The notes under the pieces were generated by a model. It was not told where the DNA came from, did not search any database, and saw nothing but the letters and a program-made list of their open reading frames with translations. Both the position numbers and the translations under genes were made by a program. Source: Brasenia schreberi (Eukaryota > Streptophyta > Magnoliopsida > Nymphaeales > Cabombaceae). From it: a stretch of DNA of 64,000 nucleotides. Positions 1 to 11,913 of this stretch are shown here, one piece after another (the first letter of the stretch is position 1; each line of letters begins with the position of its first letter). The stretch is taken from assembly GCA_036023115.1 (NCBI GenBank), contig JAYKKT010000059.1, forward strand, positions 7,947,001 to 8,011,000, read 5' to 3'.

Positions 1-1380
1 TTTCTCATCCAAACATCGTGTGGTGCAGGATCACCTATCGAGGAAGGTGATTGGTCAAGGCCATAAAGAAAGTAGACTATACAAAATGGATCATCTTGTT
101 ATGCCAAATTTTAAGTTTTGTAATGTAGCCCAAGATGCTACTCTTTAGCATAAAAGACTTGGACATTTGGACTTACAAAAACTATGTAACATTCCTTTGA
201 TGAAAAAAATAGAGAACAAAAGTTTCAGTGTAAAGAGTGTATTCTTGAGAAAATGCATCTCTCCCTTTTGGATAAATAAATTATGCACCAAACAATGCTT
301 TTGATTTAATACATTCGCATGTTTGGGGCCCCATGCCTCTTGTTTCTAAGGGAAGAGTTCAATACTATGTGATTAGATGACTTTACTCACTTTACTTGGA
401 TATACCTCTTGCAACACAAATCAGAAGTGTTTGAAAAATTTGTAATTTTTTGTTTTTGCAACATCATCAAAAATCAATTTGGAGCCACCATTAAGATTTT
501 TAGATCGGATTCAGGAGGAGAATACATGTCAAATGAATTTCAAAAATTTATTGAACCTAATGGAATTTTTCATCAAAAGTCATATACTAAAACCCCTCAA
601 CAAAATGGCTTAGCTTAAAGAAAACATAGACATATTATAGAAACATGTCGAACTATGTTGATTGCTAATAAAGTTCCTAAATTTTTATGGGCAGAGGCTA
701 CACTTACTGTAGTTTATCTTATAAATAGAATGCCTTCATCCAATCTTGAAAATATTTCACATTTTGAAAATTTATATAATATTTCCCCATATTATGAAAG
801 ACTAAGAGTTTTTGGATGTAGATGTTTTATGTATACAGATAAAAATGATAAATTGTCCCCTAGGGCTATTGAATGTATATTTCTTGGTTATGACATAGAC
901 AAGAAGGGTTATATGTGCTTTGATCCCATTGAAGACAAATTATATGTTTTTAAGGATAGTAAATTTTTTTGAGAATGATGCCTACTATAAGTCTAAATCC
1001 TTAGAAAATTCTGAATATTCTATATCTCAAGATTTCTTTCATCTAGAAGAAGACGATGATTGTGACGGAGTAGATCATTAGGATAATTCTCTTGAGAATA
1101 GTGATGCTCCGAATACAACTGTTAATTCCCAATCCATTGTTGAATCCTTCCCTCTACATTACACACGCCGCCTTAGAGAATCTAATGATACACGTCTAGA
1201 ACCTGATGATACATGTTTAGAACCTAGGATCTCAAAACTTCCCCAACGTTTGTTTCCTATGAATTCTTTGAACCCTAAAGAAAAAACTTGATTGCTACTC
1301 TTCATCAGGTTAAAAAACCTAAGTTTTATCATCAACCTAAAGGTATTACAAAATGAGAAGATACTATAAAGGATGAACTC
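1..1380 (+). mobile_element. Ty1/copia element A, left part (degenerate)
   Basis: This is the middle of a copia polyprotein, broken by stops and frameshifts. The GAG-pre-integrase motif HKRLGHLDLQKL is read from about 149. The integrase core at 409-618 carries SDSGGEY and ends in PQQNGLA. The integrase C-terminal part at 655-972 contains FGCRCFMY and AIECIFLGY. The stretch 1000-1375 is the usual acidic linker leading to reverse transcriptase. The reading resumes at 7491 after the insertion of element B, so both parts are one element. Its 5' LTR and gag lie outside the window. It cannot encode a working protein. Confidence 0.9.
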
Positions 1381-1659
1381 TATTATGAAATTAAATATAT
1401 CATAGATTGAAAAACAAGAAGAAAACTTACAGACTTCGGCAGATTGGAGGAATGTCTCCAATCTGCCCCAAAAAAATGGTTGACGGCAGACCTCCTGCTG
1501 CCTCTCTAACACCACACGATTTTACCCTAAAACCTACTTATACGTACTCTAACTTGAATGACAAGTATGCCCTTAATCTTTATTAATTACTACTAGGTGA
1601 CCAAATATAAACTAGACCCATACAGACCCGAGATCCATTTTGTACCAACTTGTTTAACA
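1381..1659 (-). repeat. 3' LTR of copia element B
   Basis: On the minus strand the LTR starts TGTTAAAC just after a polypurine tract (TTGAGGGGGAG, plus-strand 1660-1670). It matches 7227-7490, apart from about 15 extra bases around 1450-1475. The outer end reads TATTATG on the plus strand in both copies, so the usual TG/CA terminus is altered at that end. Confidence 0.9.
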
Positions 1660-1662
1660 CTC

Positions 1663-4330
1663 CCCCTCAAGTTGGGTGAAAGATATTAAGAACACCGAGC
1701 TTGGATAATGTTTCTTTGAGTTGTCTGCTAGCGGTAGCTTTAGTCAAAAAATAAGCTCTCTGATTTATTGATTTAACATACTCCAATCTGAACTCTTGAT
1801 TTGCTATCTTCTCTCTGATAAAATGACAGTCAATTTCGATATGCTTGGTTCTTTCATGATATACGGGGATGAAAGCCATCTAAATTGTTGCACTACTGTC
1901 ACAATATAATGATATAGGAAGAATAGAATTAAATCCAAGTTAACTTATTAATGATGACACCCATTTGCCTTCACACATAGCTTGAGTTATTGCTTTGTAT
2001 TCAGCTTCGACTGTAAATCTGGCAACAACAGTCTATTTTTTACTTCTCCATGATATAATATTTCCACCAAGTAAGGTAATGTATCCTGTAGTCGATTTAC
2101 AGTCATCTTGAGATCCAGCCCAGTCTGCATCTGAATAAAGTTCAACACTAAGATGCTGATTTGAGGATTTGGAATAAAGTAAGCCCATGCCATATGTTGA
2201 TTTGAGATATCTTAGAATTCTATACACTGCATCCATATGATTCTTGGTAAGACAATGCATATATCTGCTAACAATGCCTACAGCATAGGTGATGTCTGGA
2301 CGAGTAATAGTTAAGTATATATGCTTGCCAACCAACTTCTGATATTTGTGAATATCTCTGAATTCTTCACTGTCACCACTGAATAATTTCTGATTTACTT
2401 CCATAGGAGAGTCACTTTGTTTACATTCTAGCATATGAGTTTCTTCAAGAAGATCTATCAAATATTTCCGCTGAGTTAGAAAGATACCTCTATTGGAATA
2501 GCGAACTCGAATCCAAGAAAGTACTTTAATGAACCAAGTTCCTTAATTTCAAAGGGCAGAGCGCTTTCTTCAAAATGATCAATTTCTCCATCATCATTTC
2601 CGTCAAGATTATGTCATCAACATATACAATCAAAAAATAGCAATTTTACCATTCATTGTATGTTTGTAGAATAGAGAGTATGATCAGCTTGCCTTGGCTT
2701 TGGTTTATAGCCAAGACTTTTCACACAAAAGCCTCAAAGCGTTCAAACCAAGCTCTACTGGGATTGTTTCAATCCATACAAGGATTCTTTTAACCAACAC
2801 ACTTGATTTTTTTCTCATATTTCCTTTTGAAGCCAAAAGGTGGAGGACTCAAAAACACTTCTCTTCCAAATTTCCATTTAGGAAAGCATTCTTTACATCT
2901 AATTTATGTAGAGGCCAATTGAAATTTACAGCAAGTGATAGTAGAACTCTAACAGAATTAATTTTAGCTATTGGAGCAAATGTTTCTTGATAATCAACTC
3001 CATAGGTTTGAATAAACCCTTTTGCTACTAATCTTGCTTTATATAAGGACATAAGGGGAATTATGCTGAGATACAGTTGACTCCCCTGGAAAGGATAATA
3101 TCGAGTAGACACTGTGAAGGTAACATCCATGGATATATACATTTTCTTAAGAAGAGCATCATAGCATTTATATCCCATTTGAGAATTTGAATAGCCCAGG
3201 AAAATACACTTAATAGATCTAGGATCAAGTTTATCATGATTTGGCAAATGTATATGCACAAAACATGAGCAACCAAAGATACGAAGGACTAAATGGAAAG
3301 GTTTTCAATTTTTATCCAAGGCATTTCATTGGACTTTCTCCTTTGAGAACAGTAATGGGCATCCCATTAATCAAGTGAATGACAGTAAGGACAGCTTCTC
3401 CCCAATAATATTTAGGAACATTATTTTGGAGTAATAAAGTCCTGGCTACTTCTAGAATATGACGATTCTTTCTTTCAGCAAAATCATTTTGTTGAGGAGT
3501 ATAAGGACAGGAAGTTTGATGAATAAAACCATGTGATTGTAAATATGCTTGTAGTTGTCTGCCAATATATTCTCCCCATTATCAGAACGTAACATTTTCA
3601 CAGAAGTATTGAATTAGGTAAGGATAAATAATAGTAGATACATCAAACTTTGATTTCATTAAATAAACAATCGTGAGGCGAGTACAATCATCAATAAAAG
3701 AGACAAAGTATTTCTGACCAAACAATGAAGTAACTAGACTGGGACCCCATATATCAAAATGAAGAAGTTCAAAAGGTTGAGATCTTCTAGAATCACTTAA
3801 AGGATAAGAGACTGTTTGATGTTTTTCAAGCTGACACACATTACAAGAAAACTGTGATTTATTGGACACGACACTAAGATGAGGCATAACATATTGAAGT
3901 TTTGACATAGGTAAATGACCAAGACGATAATGCCATAATCGAATCTCTGCATCCTGAACGACTGGAGCTAACATTGTTGGGACTGAAGTATTATATGATA
4001 TGGTTTGCTGCAAATGATCTTCCAATAAGTATAATCCCCATTGTAGTTTACCATGACCAAAGATTTTCCCCGTCTTCAGATCCTGAAATACACATCCAGT
4101 AGAATCAAATGTTACACTAGAGTTCACAGTACGAGTTAATGCACTGACTGAAAGTAGATTTATAGGAAAGCTAGGAACATGATAGACTAGTTTTAAGTCT
4201 GAAAAACATGTTGGAACACTTCCCTGTCCAATTAGCTCCTGTTTTTTAAGTGATTTGTATTTTGAAAAATATGATAAATCTACCACCATGTGATCTGTAG
4301 CCCCTGAATCAATGATCCATGCTTTGAAAT
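1663..4330 (-). pseudogene. pol pseudogene of copia element B (protease, integrase, RT, RNase H)
   Basis: Read on the minus strand: the protease motif DSGATDHM lies near 4290-4320. The frame 4289-3582 holds the GAG-pre-integrase motif LWHYRLGHLPMSKL, a CNVC knuckle, FELLHFDIWGPS and the integrase core FVSFIDDCTRLT. The frame 3259-2849 holds the integrase tail ([20 protein letters not shown]) and the start of RT with [14 protein letters not shown]. The frame 2461-2033 holds the RT end and RNase H with YSDADWAGSQDD and GNIISWRSKK. The frame 1879-1667 holds the RNase H end (HIEIDCHFIREKIAN). The frames are separated by stops and by loss of much of the RT palm, so no complete polyprotein can be made. 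Confidence 0.88.
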
Positions 4331-5141
4331 TAGAAGGAGATGAGTTATTACCCTTCGCAGTATGAGTTGCTTAAACTACTATAGCCTGTGAAGATAAAGG
4401 TTGAGATTGTTCTGATAACTTTATTTTTAGTCATTCTATCCTTTTAATGATCTCTTGAATACCATCTGTGCCAGAAGTGGAAGTTTCTGGAGAATGAGAT
4501 GAGTAATTTCGATTTCTATTAAAATCAGGCCTCCTATTTAATTCCCAGCAATTTTCTCTAGAATGCCTCGATTTTCCACAATGAGAGCATATGAGTTTAT
4601 CCTTATCATCAGAGTTAAATCTGCCTCGTCCACGTCCTCTACTTTGTTATCCACCTCTTCCACAATAATAAGAGTTGTCTCTTTGTGTTTGGAGTGCATG
4701 TTGATCTGTAACTGAAATAATGTCTTTTTTAAGATTTCTGCGATCTTCTTCTCTAATTAATAAAGAATATACTGTGCCAAGTGAAGGAAGTTCTTCTCTG
4801 CCGAAGATATTTAATTTTATTGATTCAAACTCTGAGTTGACACCCCACAGTAAGTCAAACACTTTTCTCTTCTCAATTTCAACATTTCTTTCAGCATAAC
4901 AATAAGAGCACTTTATATTCGTAAAATAAAGAAGTTCATCCCAAAGTCCTCACAAATCAGCATAATACTCACTAATAGACCGTGTGCCTTATTTACATTT
5001 CCTGATCTTTTCTAGTATTTCATATTCCTTTGCCACATTTTTCTTTCTGGAATAGGCTTCGGAGACTGCACACCAGATTTCATGAGCAGATTCAAGAAAC
5101 ATAAAGGTTTTTGCAATTGATGGATCATTGACTGTAGTAAC

Positions 5142-6357
5142 CAGTATTGTCTGACGCGTATCGTATCGTGTATCGCTGGGCTCCACGATACGAGCGTATC
5201 ATATCGTATCGTACTTTAATATTAAAATAATATAAAAATTAGTAAAAATACAAAAAAAAAATCAGGAAAAATTCAAGAAAAATTTGGTAATTGCTTTAAA
5301 TTCATATATAGTAAGTTTAGTACAGATTTAGCATTCAACATTGAATAATTTCATCCAAATTTACATATTTTGAATCCAAAAAATGAAATACAGATTACAG
5401 ACTGTTATATTTTATAAATTCTAATCAGGATCATCAACTAAATAATCTTCATCTTCTCCTTGTTACAGATCCTCATCATCATCATCAGCGACACCTTCTT
5501 CTTGGAAATCAAATTCTTCATCTCCTTGATGTTGTTGCGCTCCTTCCAAATTAATCCAAGCAATGTCTTCTTCAATTAAGAGGGCATTTTCTTCAGTGTC
5601 TTCCATATCCCAATCTTCTAATATATCAAAATTATCCAAACTTATTGGATCGAACTGACTTTCTTCTCTATTTACTTTTTTTAATTGCCTACGACAAACA
5701 AAGATAAACAATTAGTAAATAATATTAAAAATTGAAGACTAAAGTTAAACAATATTGAATTGAAAATTTGAAAGTAATACAACATTACCTTTCACGAAAG
5801 CGTATGTTACAATGAATATAAACTAAATTATTTAGTCTTTTGTGTTTCAACCTATTGTGCTTCTTTGTATGGATGTGTTAAAAAACACTCCAATTTCTTT
5901 CACAACCTATTGCACTACAGGTTTGGCTTAAGAGTCTCACTGCAAAATCTCTAAGGTTTGGACAATCAGTTCCAAACCTGTTCCACCAAACATCTGTACA
6001 AAAAGACAAACATTAGAGACATAATCCATAATTTACCTGAACGCATCGTAGTGCAGTTGCGAATTGCAACAGGCAAACCCATCAAGTGAAGAGCATTATC
6101 ATATATCTCCATCTCTCGATGTATCGCATCTGCTATGCTCTCATCAGGGACTAATCTGTCGATATATTCAATGATTCCTCGATTAACCTCACCGTCCCTT
6201 TTGAAGGTTGTTGAGTACCTGAATATTGGGTTTAGATAATACGTTGCTGCATGAATAGGCTGATGCAATTGTTTATTCCACGATACACCTACCTGTATCG
6301 TATCGTGGTTACGTATCGCACCGTATCGTACAATACGGTGTGATACGAATAACACTG
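5142..6357 (-). mobile_element. hAT DNA transposon (non-autonomous, 1.2 kb) inside copia gag
   Basis: An 8-bp perfect target duplication GTAGTAAC (5134-5141 and 6358-6365) bounds the element; 8 bp is the hAT signature. The termini are imperfect inverted repeats: CAGTATTGT at the left and CAGTGTTAT as the reverse complement of the right end. Both subterminal regions (5155-5213 and 6291-6347) are packed with GTATCG/CGATAC motifs in both orientations. The interior codes on the minus strand for the C-terminal part of a hAT transposase only, so the copy is internally or 5' deleted. Confidence 0.92.
5463..6300 (-). pseudogene. hAT transposase, C-terminal remnant
   Basis: The minus-strand frame 6355-5966 reads LHQPIHAATYYLNPIF and then DRLVPDESIADAIHREMEIY. 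This is the region preceding the hAT dimerisation domain in plant hAT transposases. Further on, at about 5960-5880, scattered frames still show the dimerisation motif (RLLSQTCSAIGCERNWSVF, across frame breaks). An acidic tail (minus 5711-5463, rich in D/E, with DNFDILEDWDMEDTEEN) matches the usual C-terminal exon. The catalytic N-terminal two thirds and the BED zinc finger are absent, and frames are broken, so it is not functional. Confidence 0.85.
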
Positions 6358-7004
6358 GTAGTAACCATGATGATATTAATGCATCTTCTCTTCTCTAGGT
6401 GGGATATTATGTATCATGAGTCTCTGGGATTGGTATTCGACCCATTAGGTGTGCCCATCTCCCCCTTGCTATAATAGCCAGTTCTATAGACCTAGACCAT
6501 TCCAAGTAATTTCTGCCATCGAGCTTCATAGTTGTAATCAGAAAATTTTTTATTTTTATAATGAAAGAAATTGTTCACCTGTGTGGAAGAAACTGTCACT
6601 TCCTTTTCCATTACCAGCCATTCATCAAGGATTATAATCCGATAACTTCAATATCAAGACTTGTAATTTTGCCGAATTTGAAGAGACAAGAGGATAAGAA
6701 TAGGGTTTCATTTATCTTCCTAGAGAAACCTTAAAATTAGGTCTCTTTTACTAAATATCAATCACAGTAAAATTTATGTTTCTGAATCAACAAGAATCAT
6801 CGATGGTAAATCAGATCTCCTCCCTTGTTTTTAAAAATAAATAAGGTAGTCACAAGTACTCTGTGAATCTGTAATTGATTTACATGACTGCCATAATCAG
6901 GCAATCAGGCTAAATCTGTAGAAGAAGCCGTTGTTTAAATCCAATATGCCACCCTGTGATAAAGATGATAACGATTTAAGTTGAGGCTTTCAATCAAGTC
7001 ACAA

Positions 7005-7043
7005 GCCGTGGAGACCTGGGCTCGAATCCCAGCAGCCACACCA
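7005..7043 (+). pseudogene. 3' half of tRNA-His(GUG) with CCA end, inserted in copia B leader
   Basis: The stretch starts GCCGTGG, the anticodon-loop/stem 3' side of plant tRNA-His. It runs through a perfect T-arm (CTGGG, loop CTCGAAT, CCCAG), the 3' acceptor strand CAGCCAC, discriminator A, then CCA. An 8-bp direct repeat CAAGTCAC flanks it (6995-7002 and 7042-7049, overlapping the CCA by two bases). Nuclear tRNA genes do not encode CCA, so an RNA origin is likely. The tRNA identity rests on my memory of the plant tRNA-His sequence. It lacks the 5' half and cannot be a working tRNA gene. Confidence 0.75.
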
Positions 7044-7214
7044 AGTCACGATGGTTGTCACGATTCCAAATTCATTTTTCTGTCCAGCATATCACTAACA
7101 ACAGTGCCTTACCAGTCTAAAATTTATCCCATACACTTTTTCTTCTTTACGCATAAGAAAATCTCGATTCACTGATTTTCTTCGTCCAACCGCATCAATA
7201 AAAATGCCATATAG

Positions 7215-7226
7215 GCTCTGATAACA
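7215..7226 (-). other. primer-binding site of copia element B
   Basis: On the minus strand the 12 bases directly next to the 5' LTR read TGTTATCAGAGC. This is one base away from TGGTATCAGAGC, the initiator-Met tRNA primer site of plant copia elements. It fixes the inner edge of the LTR. Confidence 0.85.
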
Positions 7227-7490
7227 TATTATGAAATTAAATATATCATAGATTAAAAAACAAGAAGAAAACTTACAAACTTCGGCAAATTGGAGGAACC
7301 AAAACAATGGTTGACGGCAGCACTCCTGTTGCCTCTCTAACACCACACGATTTTACCCTAAAACCTACTTATACATACTCTAAATTGAATGACAAGTATG
7401 CCCTTAATCTTTATTAATTACTACTAGGTGACCAAATATAAACTAGACCCATACAGACCCGAGATCCATTCTGTACCAACTTCTTTAACA
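7227..7490 (-). repeat. 5' LTR of copia element B
   Basis: Direct repeat of 1381-1659 in the same orientation, slightly shorter. It ends in TTTAACA followed by the duplication AACTC. On the minus strand this is the upstream LTR, next to the primer-binding site. Confidence 0.9.
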
Positions 7491-7495
7491 AACTC

Positions 7496-8935
7496 AACAC
7501 TTTAGACAAAGCTCAGACATGGACAGTTGCACCTATACCAAAGGATAAGAAGGTTATTGGATGTCGGTGGGTCTACAAAATCAAAACTCATAGCAATGGT
7601 CACATTAAAAGATATAAAGCCAGACTAGTTGCAAAGGGTTACGCCTAAGAATATGGAATTGACTATGATGAAACATTTGCCCCGGTTGCTAGGATGACCA
7701 CAATTAGAATTCTCATAACTCTTAGTGCCATTAGGAAATGAAATATATATTAACTTGATGTTAAAAATGCTTTTCTTAATGGTTATTTGAATGAAGAAGT
7801 TTATGAGTCCTCCCCCTGGTGTTAATGTCCTCATGGACATGCTCTTAAATTGCAAAAAGTCTTATATGGTTTGAAACAAGCTCCTAAGGTTTGGTTTGAT
7901 TGATTTGAAAAATTCATACATTTGCATAATTTTATAACTTGTTATACTAACGCTGGCTTGTTTGTATGCAAAACAGAATCATGTATTGTTATTCTACTAT
8001 TGTATGTGGATGATATGATCATCACAAGGAGTGATAAAACAGGGAATACAGAGGTTAAACAAAATCTTCATCAAGAATTTGACATGAAAGACTTAGGCCT
8101 TCTTAATTATTTTTTAGGCATTGAAATTACTGAAAACAATTATGGGTATTTATGTCTCAGATAAAATTTACAAATGATATTATTGAAAGGTCTCGTCTCA
8201 CAAATAACAAAATAGTAGACACACCAGAAGTTCTAGGTACCAAGTTAAGATTCACTGATGGTGAAAAATTAATTGATCCCACTCCGTACCGACAACTCAT
8301 AGGTGTTCTTACTTATCTCACTATTACCAGACCAAATATTTCTCATGCAGTCCATACAACGAGTCAAGTTGTTCATATGAGTGTTGTTTTAAGCATAATT
8401 TGATATGTTAGAAATACTTCTAACAAGGGAGTTCTCTTAACTTCTTCGTCTTTTGATATGTCTGTATATACGGATGCTGATCGGGGTAGAGATGTTAACA
8501 ATAGACACTCTATGATTGGTTTTTATGTTTTTTTAGGTGAATCCCTTATCTCCTCGAAGTGCAAGAAGCAACAGAAAGTGTCAGTCTCATCCACTGAGGC
8601 TGAATATCGAGCCATGGCTATTGCTGCAATGGAGATTTCCTAGATTACAGCTATTCTAGGAGACATGGGAGTTACTCTGCCACATCCTGCAACTATGTAC
8701 TGCGACAACAAAAGCGCCATGTATATTGCATCCATAACACCTTCCATAAAAGGACAAAGCACATTGAAATAGACTGTCATTTTGTTCGTGAAGAATGTCT
8801 AAACAAGAAGATAATTCTGTGTTATGTCACTTCTAAGATGCAACTAGCTGATTTATTCACTAAGTCTCTCTCGGACACTCGTTTTCAGTTTTTGTTGGAC
8901 AAACTATCGGTATATACACCGCCAGTTTGAGGGGG
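7496..8935 (+). mobile_element. Ty1/copia element A, right part (RT and RNase H)
   Basis: Continuation of element A after element B. The RT palm is visible as LVAKGYAQEYGIDY-ETFAPVARM at about 7628-7690 (one stop inside), [28 protein letters not shown], then the catalytic LLLYVDDMIITRSDK at 7922-8164. The connection and RNase H follow at 8152-8403 (TPYRQLIGVLTYLTITRPNI) and 8458-8643 (VYTDADRG, then SSTEAEYRAM). It ends with a polypurine tract (TTTGAGGGGG, about 8925-8935). Several in-frame stops make it defective. Confidence 0.9.
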
Positions 8936-9293
8936 TGTTAATGTAATAGGGTGGCACAGGCCATTAGGGCCCGTGCAACACCCATTTAGGTGTGGGCTAG
9001 GGCCCTGGCCATAGCCGTTGGAACGGCTAGTGCTGGCCGGCCAACACTAGTTTATGGTCTTCCTCTTCTTTGATCTTTTGATGTACATATTGTAAGCTCT
9101 ATAAATACCCCATTACACCATGAATAATATTATGTTGTCATTGTACAACTTTTGGCTTGTGTTTGGTTTGCTTCCACTCTCTTGTTTGCTATATTTGAAG
9201 TTTGGCATCCATACTTGGGTGACTTTGGAATCTTGGCGATTTGTCGAAGTTGCATCGTGAGCATCAACCTTCGATCATCAACACTTGTTTACA
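8936..9293 (+). repeat. 3' LTR of copia element A (right edge approximate)
   Basis: Starts TGTTAATG directly after the polypurine tract. A TATAAATA box sits near 9098-9106. The end is placed at TTTACA (9293) because that gives a TG...CA LTR, but the partner LTR lies outside the window, so the edge is a guess. The short open frame in 9152-9355 is LTR sequence, not a gene. Confidence 0.6.
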
Positions 9294-9299
9294 GTATGG

Positions 9300-9850
9300 T
9301 GGAGATAATATATCTTACCATAAAAATCAACTTTCTCAAGAAAAGGAAAACATGACTTTTGAAGTATAGTTGCTCAGTTGGAGAAGAAAGAAGGGGAGCA
9401 GTCGATACCCATAGAAGGGTCCTTCGTTACCTAAGTGTGTTCTTAATTGTTTAAGTTGATTTAAAAAAGCCTAATAGAGATCATTGTTGCAAGTGCGGTG
9501 AAGAAAAAACTAGTTTTTCAGCAAGTTTGGAGTTCGAAGTATCTCACTCCCAACTTGAGGGGGTGTTGAAGAATTTGTTGTATTAGTGTCATTTTTGTAT
9601 TTTTTGATATTTTAGTATTATTATAATTGCCCATAGTACTAAGGGCATTTTGGTATTTTTCATATTGACCAGTCTACTATTAAGGATTGGCCCAACTTGT
9701 ATTAGGGTTAAGGAACATATTAAGAGAGAAAGAGAGGGGCCTCCAATGGAGGGACTGCCCCCTTCTGATCTCCTTCATTCACTTCTTTTATCCTTTTTCC
9801 TCAAGAATTAAGATTCGCTACGCTTGAAGAACTTTGCTTAACTAATCCCA
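9300..9850 (+). mobile_element. 3' fragment of another LTR element (C)
   Basis: A second polypurine tract (CAACTTGAGGGGG) at about 9551-9563 is followed by TGTTGAAGAA, an LTR start at 9564. The LTR-like part runs to about 9850. No coding domain is left upstream, and no partner LTR or target duplication is visible, so this is a truncated end. Confidence 0.55.
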
Positions 9851-10550
9851 AAAGCCACTGGATGAAACATACATGGTTAACTTGCACATCTACATAGTTT
9901 GGAGATCCCACAACAATACTTGACTTGCACCATACAATAACCCTTTGTACCTTGACTCACAGTTTTAGAATCTCCATGAACACTAACCAACATGCACGGT
10001 CCAATCTATCCTAACTGGAACTATATAACACGAACAATGTGTATGTTCATCCAATAACTTAAAAAATCATTCTGATGATACATAATCACAATCTGATGAA
10101 GCGCTGCACAAGTCACCTCCAAAGTTCATTTTGCACAGATCACCCCTATAGCAAGTGCCCACAAGATAGTGGTCACTAGCATCCAAAACATTGAATCCAA
10201 ACTCCAATACACTTTAAATGTGACCATCAAGCAAGAAGATTCATGGCTAGCCTTCACAAAATAACTTCACAAGATTGAAACGTGACTCCTCAAAGGCATC
10301 TTCTAACCCCTACCCAGTGAAATTGCCCAATCGTAGAACTCCAGTTCAAAAACCAAAGGATGAGAAAACTCCAAAACCATAAAGACTAAATAAGAACGAA
10401 AAGGCTCACAATGAAAATCCTGAATGCTGATCCAACAACCATCACCCCCTTTGCTTCAAATTCAAACCTGCCTGTGTATACAGTTACATTGAATATGGGT
10501 TGTCTTCGGTTTCAGTTAGTTCTTGTCTCGATATATACTGATTAGTGGTT
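9851..10550. other. unassigned spacer, no gene seen
   Basis: AT-rich sequence with no open frame of note, no repeat and no recognisable domain. I looked here on the minus strand for further channel exons (S4 to the nucleotide-binding domain) and saw none. Confidence 0.5.
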
Positions 10551-10555
10551 CCTTG

Positions 10556-10814
10556 TGTTGAATATCAACCCAACAAACCATAAACTGAAAAACAGCAAAG
10601 AGCAAACATACAAATTTTGAATGAGGGCCGGTGTCAGTGTCGTGCTCCTCTCTCATTCTATCTTATTTCATTCACATAAAACCTAACTCATTACACTTAG
10701 GATATTTAAATACAGACTTATAACTTGAAAGATGGAAATACCCCTAATTAGTAATCCTAATGCTCAATCCACTTTCAGAAATTTACAATAACAGAAATTA
10801 AACTATCTTCAACA
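10556..10814 (-). repeat. 3' LTR of copia element D
   Basis: Bounded by TGTTGAAT and CTTCAACA on the plus strand. It matches 17153-17439, which holds about 28 extra bases around the sequence GGATCCTATAGGATC. Confidence 0.88.
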
Positions 10815-11913
10815 CACCCTCTCAAGTTGGGTCTTGAATACTTGAAACAACAACTTACGGAGATATTTCTTTAGTCCATTGACAGCTACTGACTTTCTAA
10901 GTATGTATGCCAATTGATCTTTAGAGCGGACATAGTGATGTTGAGAATTCTTTTGCTCTAATAAAATCGCAATCAACTTCAATATGTTTCATTCTCTCAT
11001 GGAAGACGAGACTAGAGGCTATTTAAAGAGCAACTTTTATATATGTGAAAAAACTAATGGGGATAGTCTTTCCCAAATCAATTCCATCCAATAGTGATAA
11101 AGATCAAGAAACCCTCACACATACAAACAGCAATTGCCCAATATTCAGCCTCTGTACTAGATCTAGCGAGTGATGAATCATTTCAGATATCTGATAATAT
11201 GGAACACCATGTTCAAATGATGTTTAGACAGTGAGTTCATTCATCTACTTACATAGCTTACTGCGAAACTTATGGTCTCGTGATTGCGAGGTATATCAGT
11301 TTCTCCACTAATCTCTAGCATCTGCCCACATCTTCATAAGGTTCTTCAGAATTTCCAGCAACCCTCTTTTGAATTTCAATTGGGACTGTACATGCACGAC
11401 ACTCCTCCATCTTCATTAGTTCTTTCCCTCTTTAATGAATAACGTGTGGTCACTAGTGTTACGCTTGAAACCCAAGCCAAGTATTCCATCACTGAATTTC
11501 TCAAACCAAGATCTAGGCGATTGCTTTAAACCATATATAGATTTCTTCAGTTTGCATACCTTATCGAGAATAGTTTTAAGGTCATAACCAGGTGGTAAGT
11601 CTATAAAAATTTTCTCAGTAAGATCTCCCTAGAGAAATACATTTTTCATATCCAATTGCCATAAATCCCATCTCTGATTAACCGCTAAATTCATATTGTA
11701 TTTAGTTTTGCAATTAGTGCAAAGGTTTCTGTATAGTCAATACCATAAGATTGATTGTAACCTTTAGCTACTAACCTAACCTTGTATCTTTCTATATTTC
11801 CGTCGGATCTACTTTATTGTATATACACATTTGTAGCCCACAATCTTCCTATATGGCAGTAAATATGTAAGTTCTCATGTTTGATTTCATTCAAGAGTTG
11901 TAATCTCTTCACT

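Larger units (their letters stand above)
4370..7200 (-). pseudogene. gag pseudogene of copia element B, split by a hAT insertion
   Basis: The minus-strand frames 5186-4989 (SAHEIWCAVSEAYSRKKN) and 4862-4647 (MFDLLWGVNSEFESI) are the copia UBN2/gag region. A CCHC-knuckle-like stretch follows near 4600-4540. The upstream gag part lies at 6366-6700. The coding sequence is interrupted at 5142-6357 by a hAT transposon whose 8-bp duplication splits the gag. The stretch 6700-7200 is leader and early gag without a continuous frame. Confidence 0.75.
1381..7490 (-). mobile_element. Ty1/copia element B, full length, inserted into element A
   Basis: Two LTRs (1381-1659 and 7227-7490) bound a copia element on the minus strand. 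A perfect 5-bp target duplication AACTC lies at 1376-1380 and 7491-7495. The minus-strand order is 5' LTR, primer-binding site, gag, protease, integrase, reverse transcriptase, RNase H, polypurine tract and 3' LTR, which is the copia order. Element A reads across the insertion point (KDEL before it, TLDKAQTWTV after it). The gag region is split by a hAT element at 5142-6357. Stops and frameshifts interrupt every domain, so the element is not autonomous. Confidence 0.93.

Noticed and set aside
1159..1515. 118-codon open frame on the minus strand
   Set aside because: It spans the junction between element A and the LTR of element B, so it is a chance frame. A similar frame at 7095-7346 lies in the other LTR.
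5463..5711. Acidic 82-residue frame as a separate gene
   Set aside because: It lies inside the hAT boundaries and matches the acidic tail expected after a hAT transposase, so it is counted with that pseudogene.
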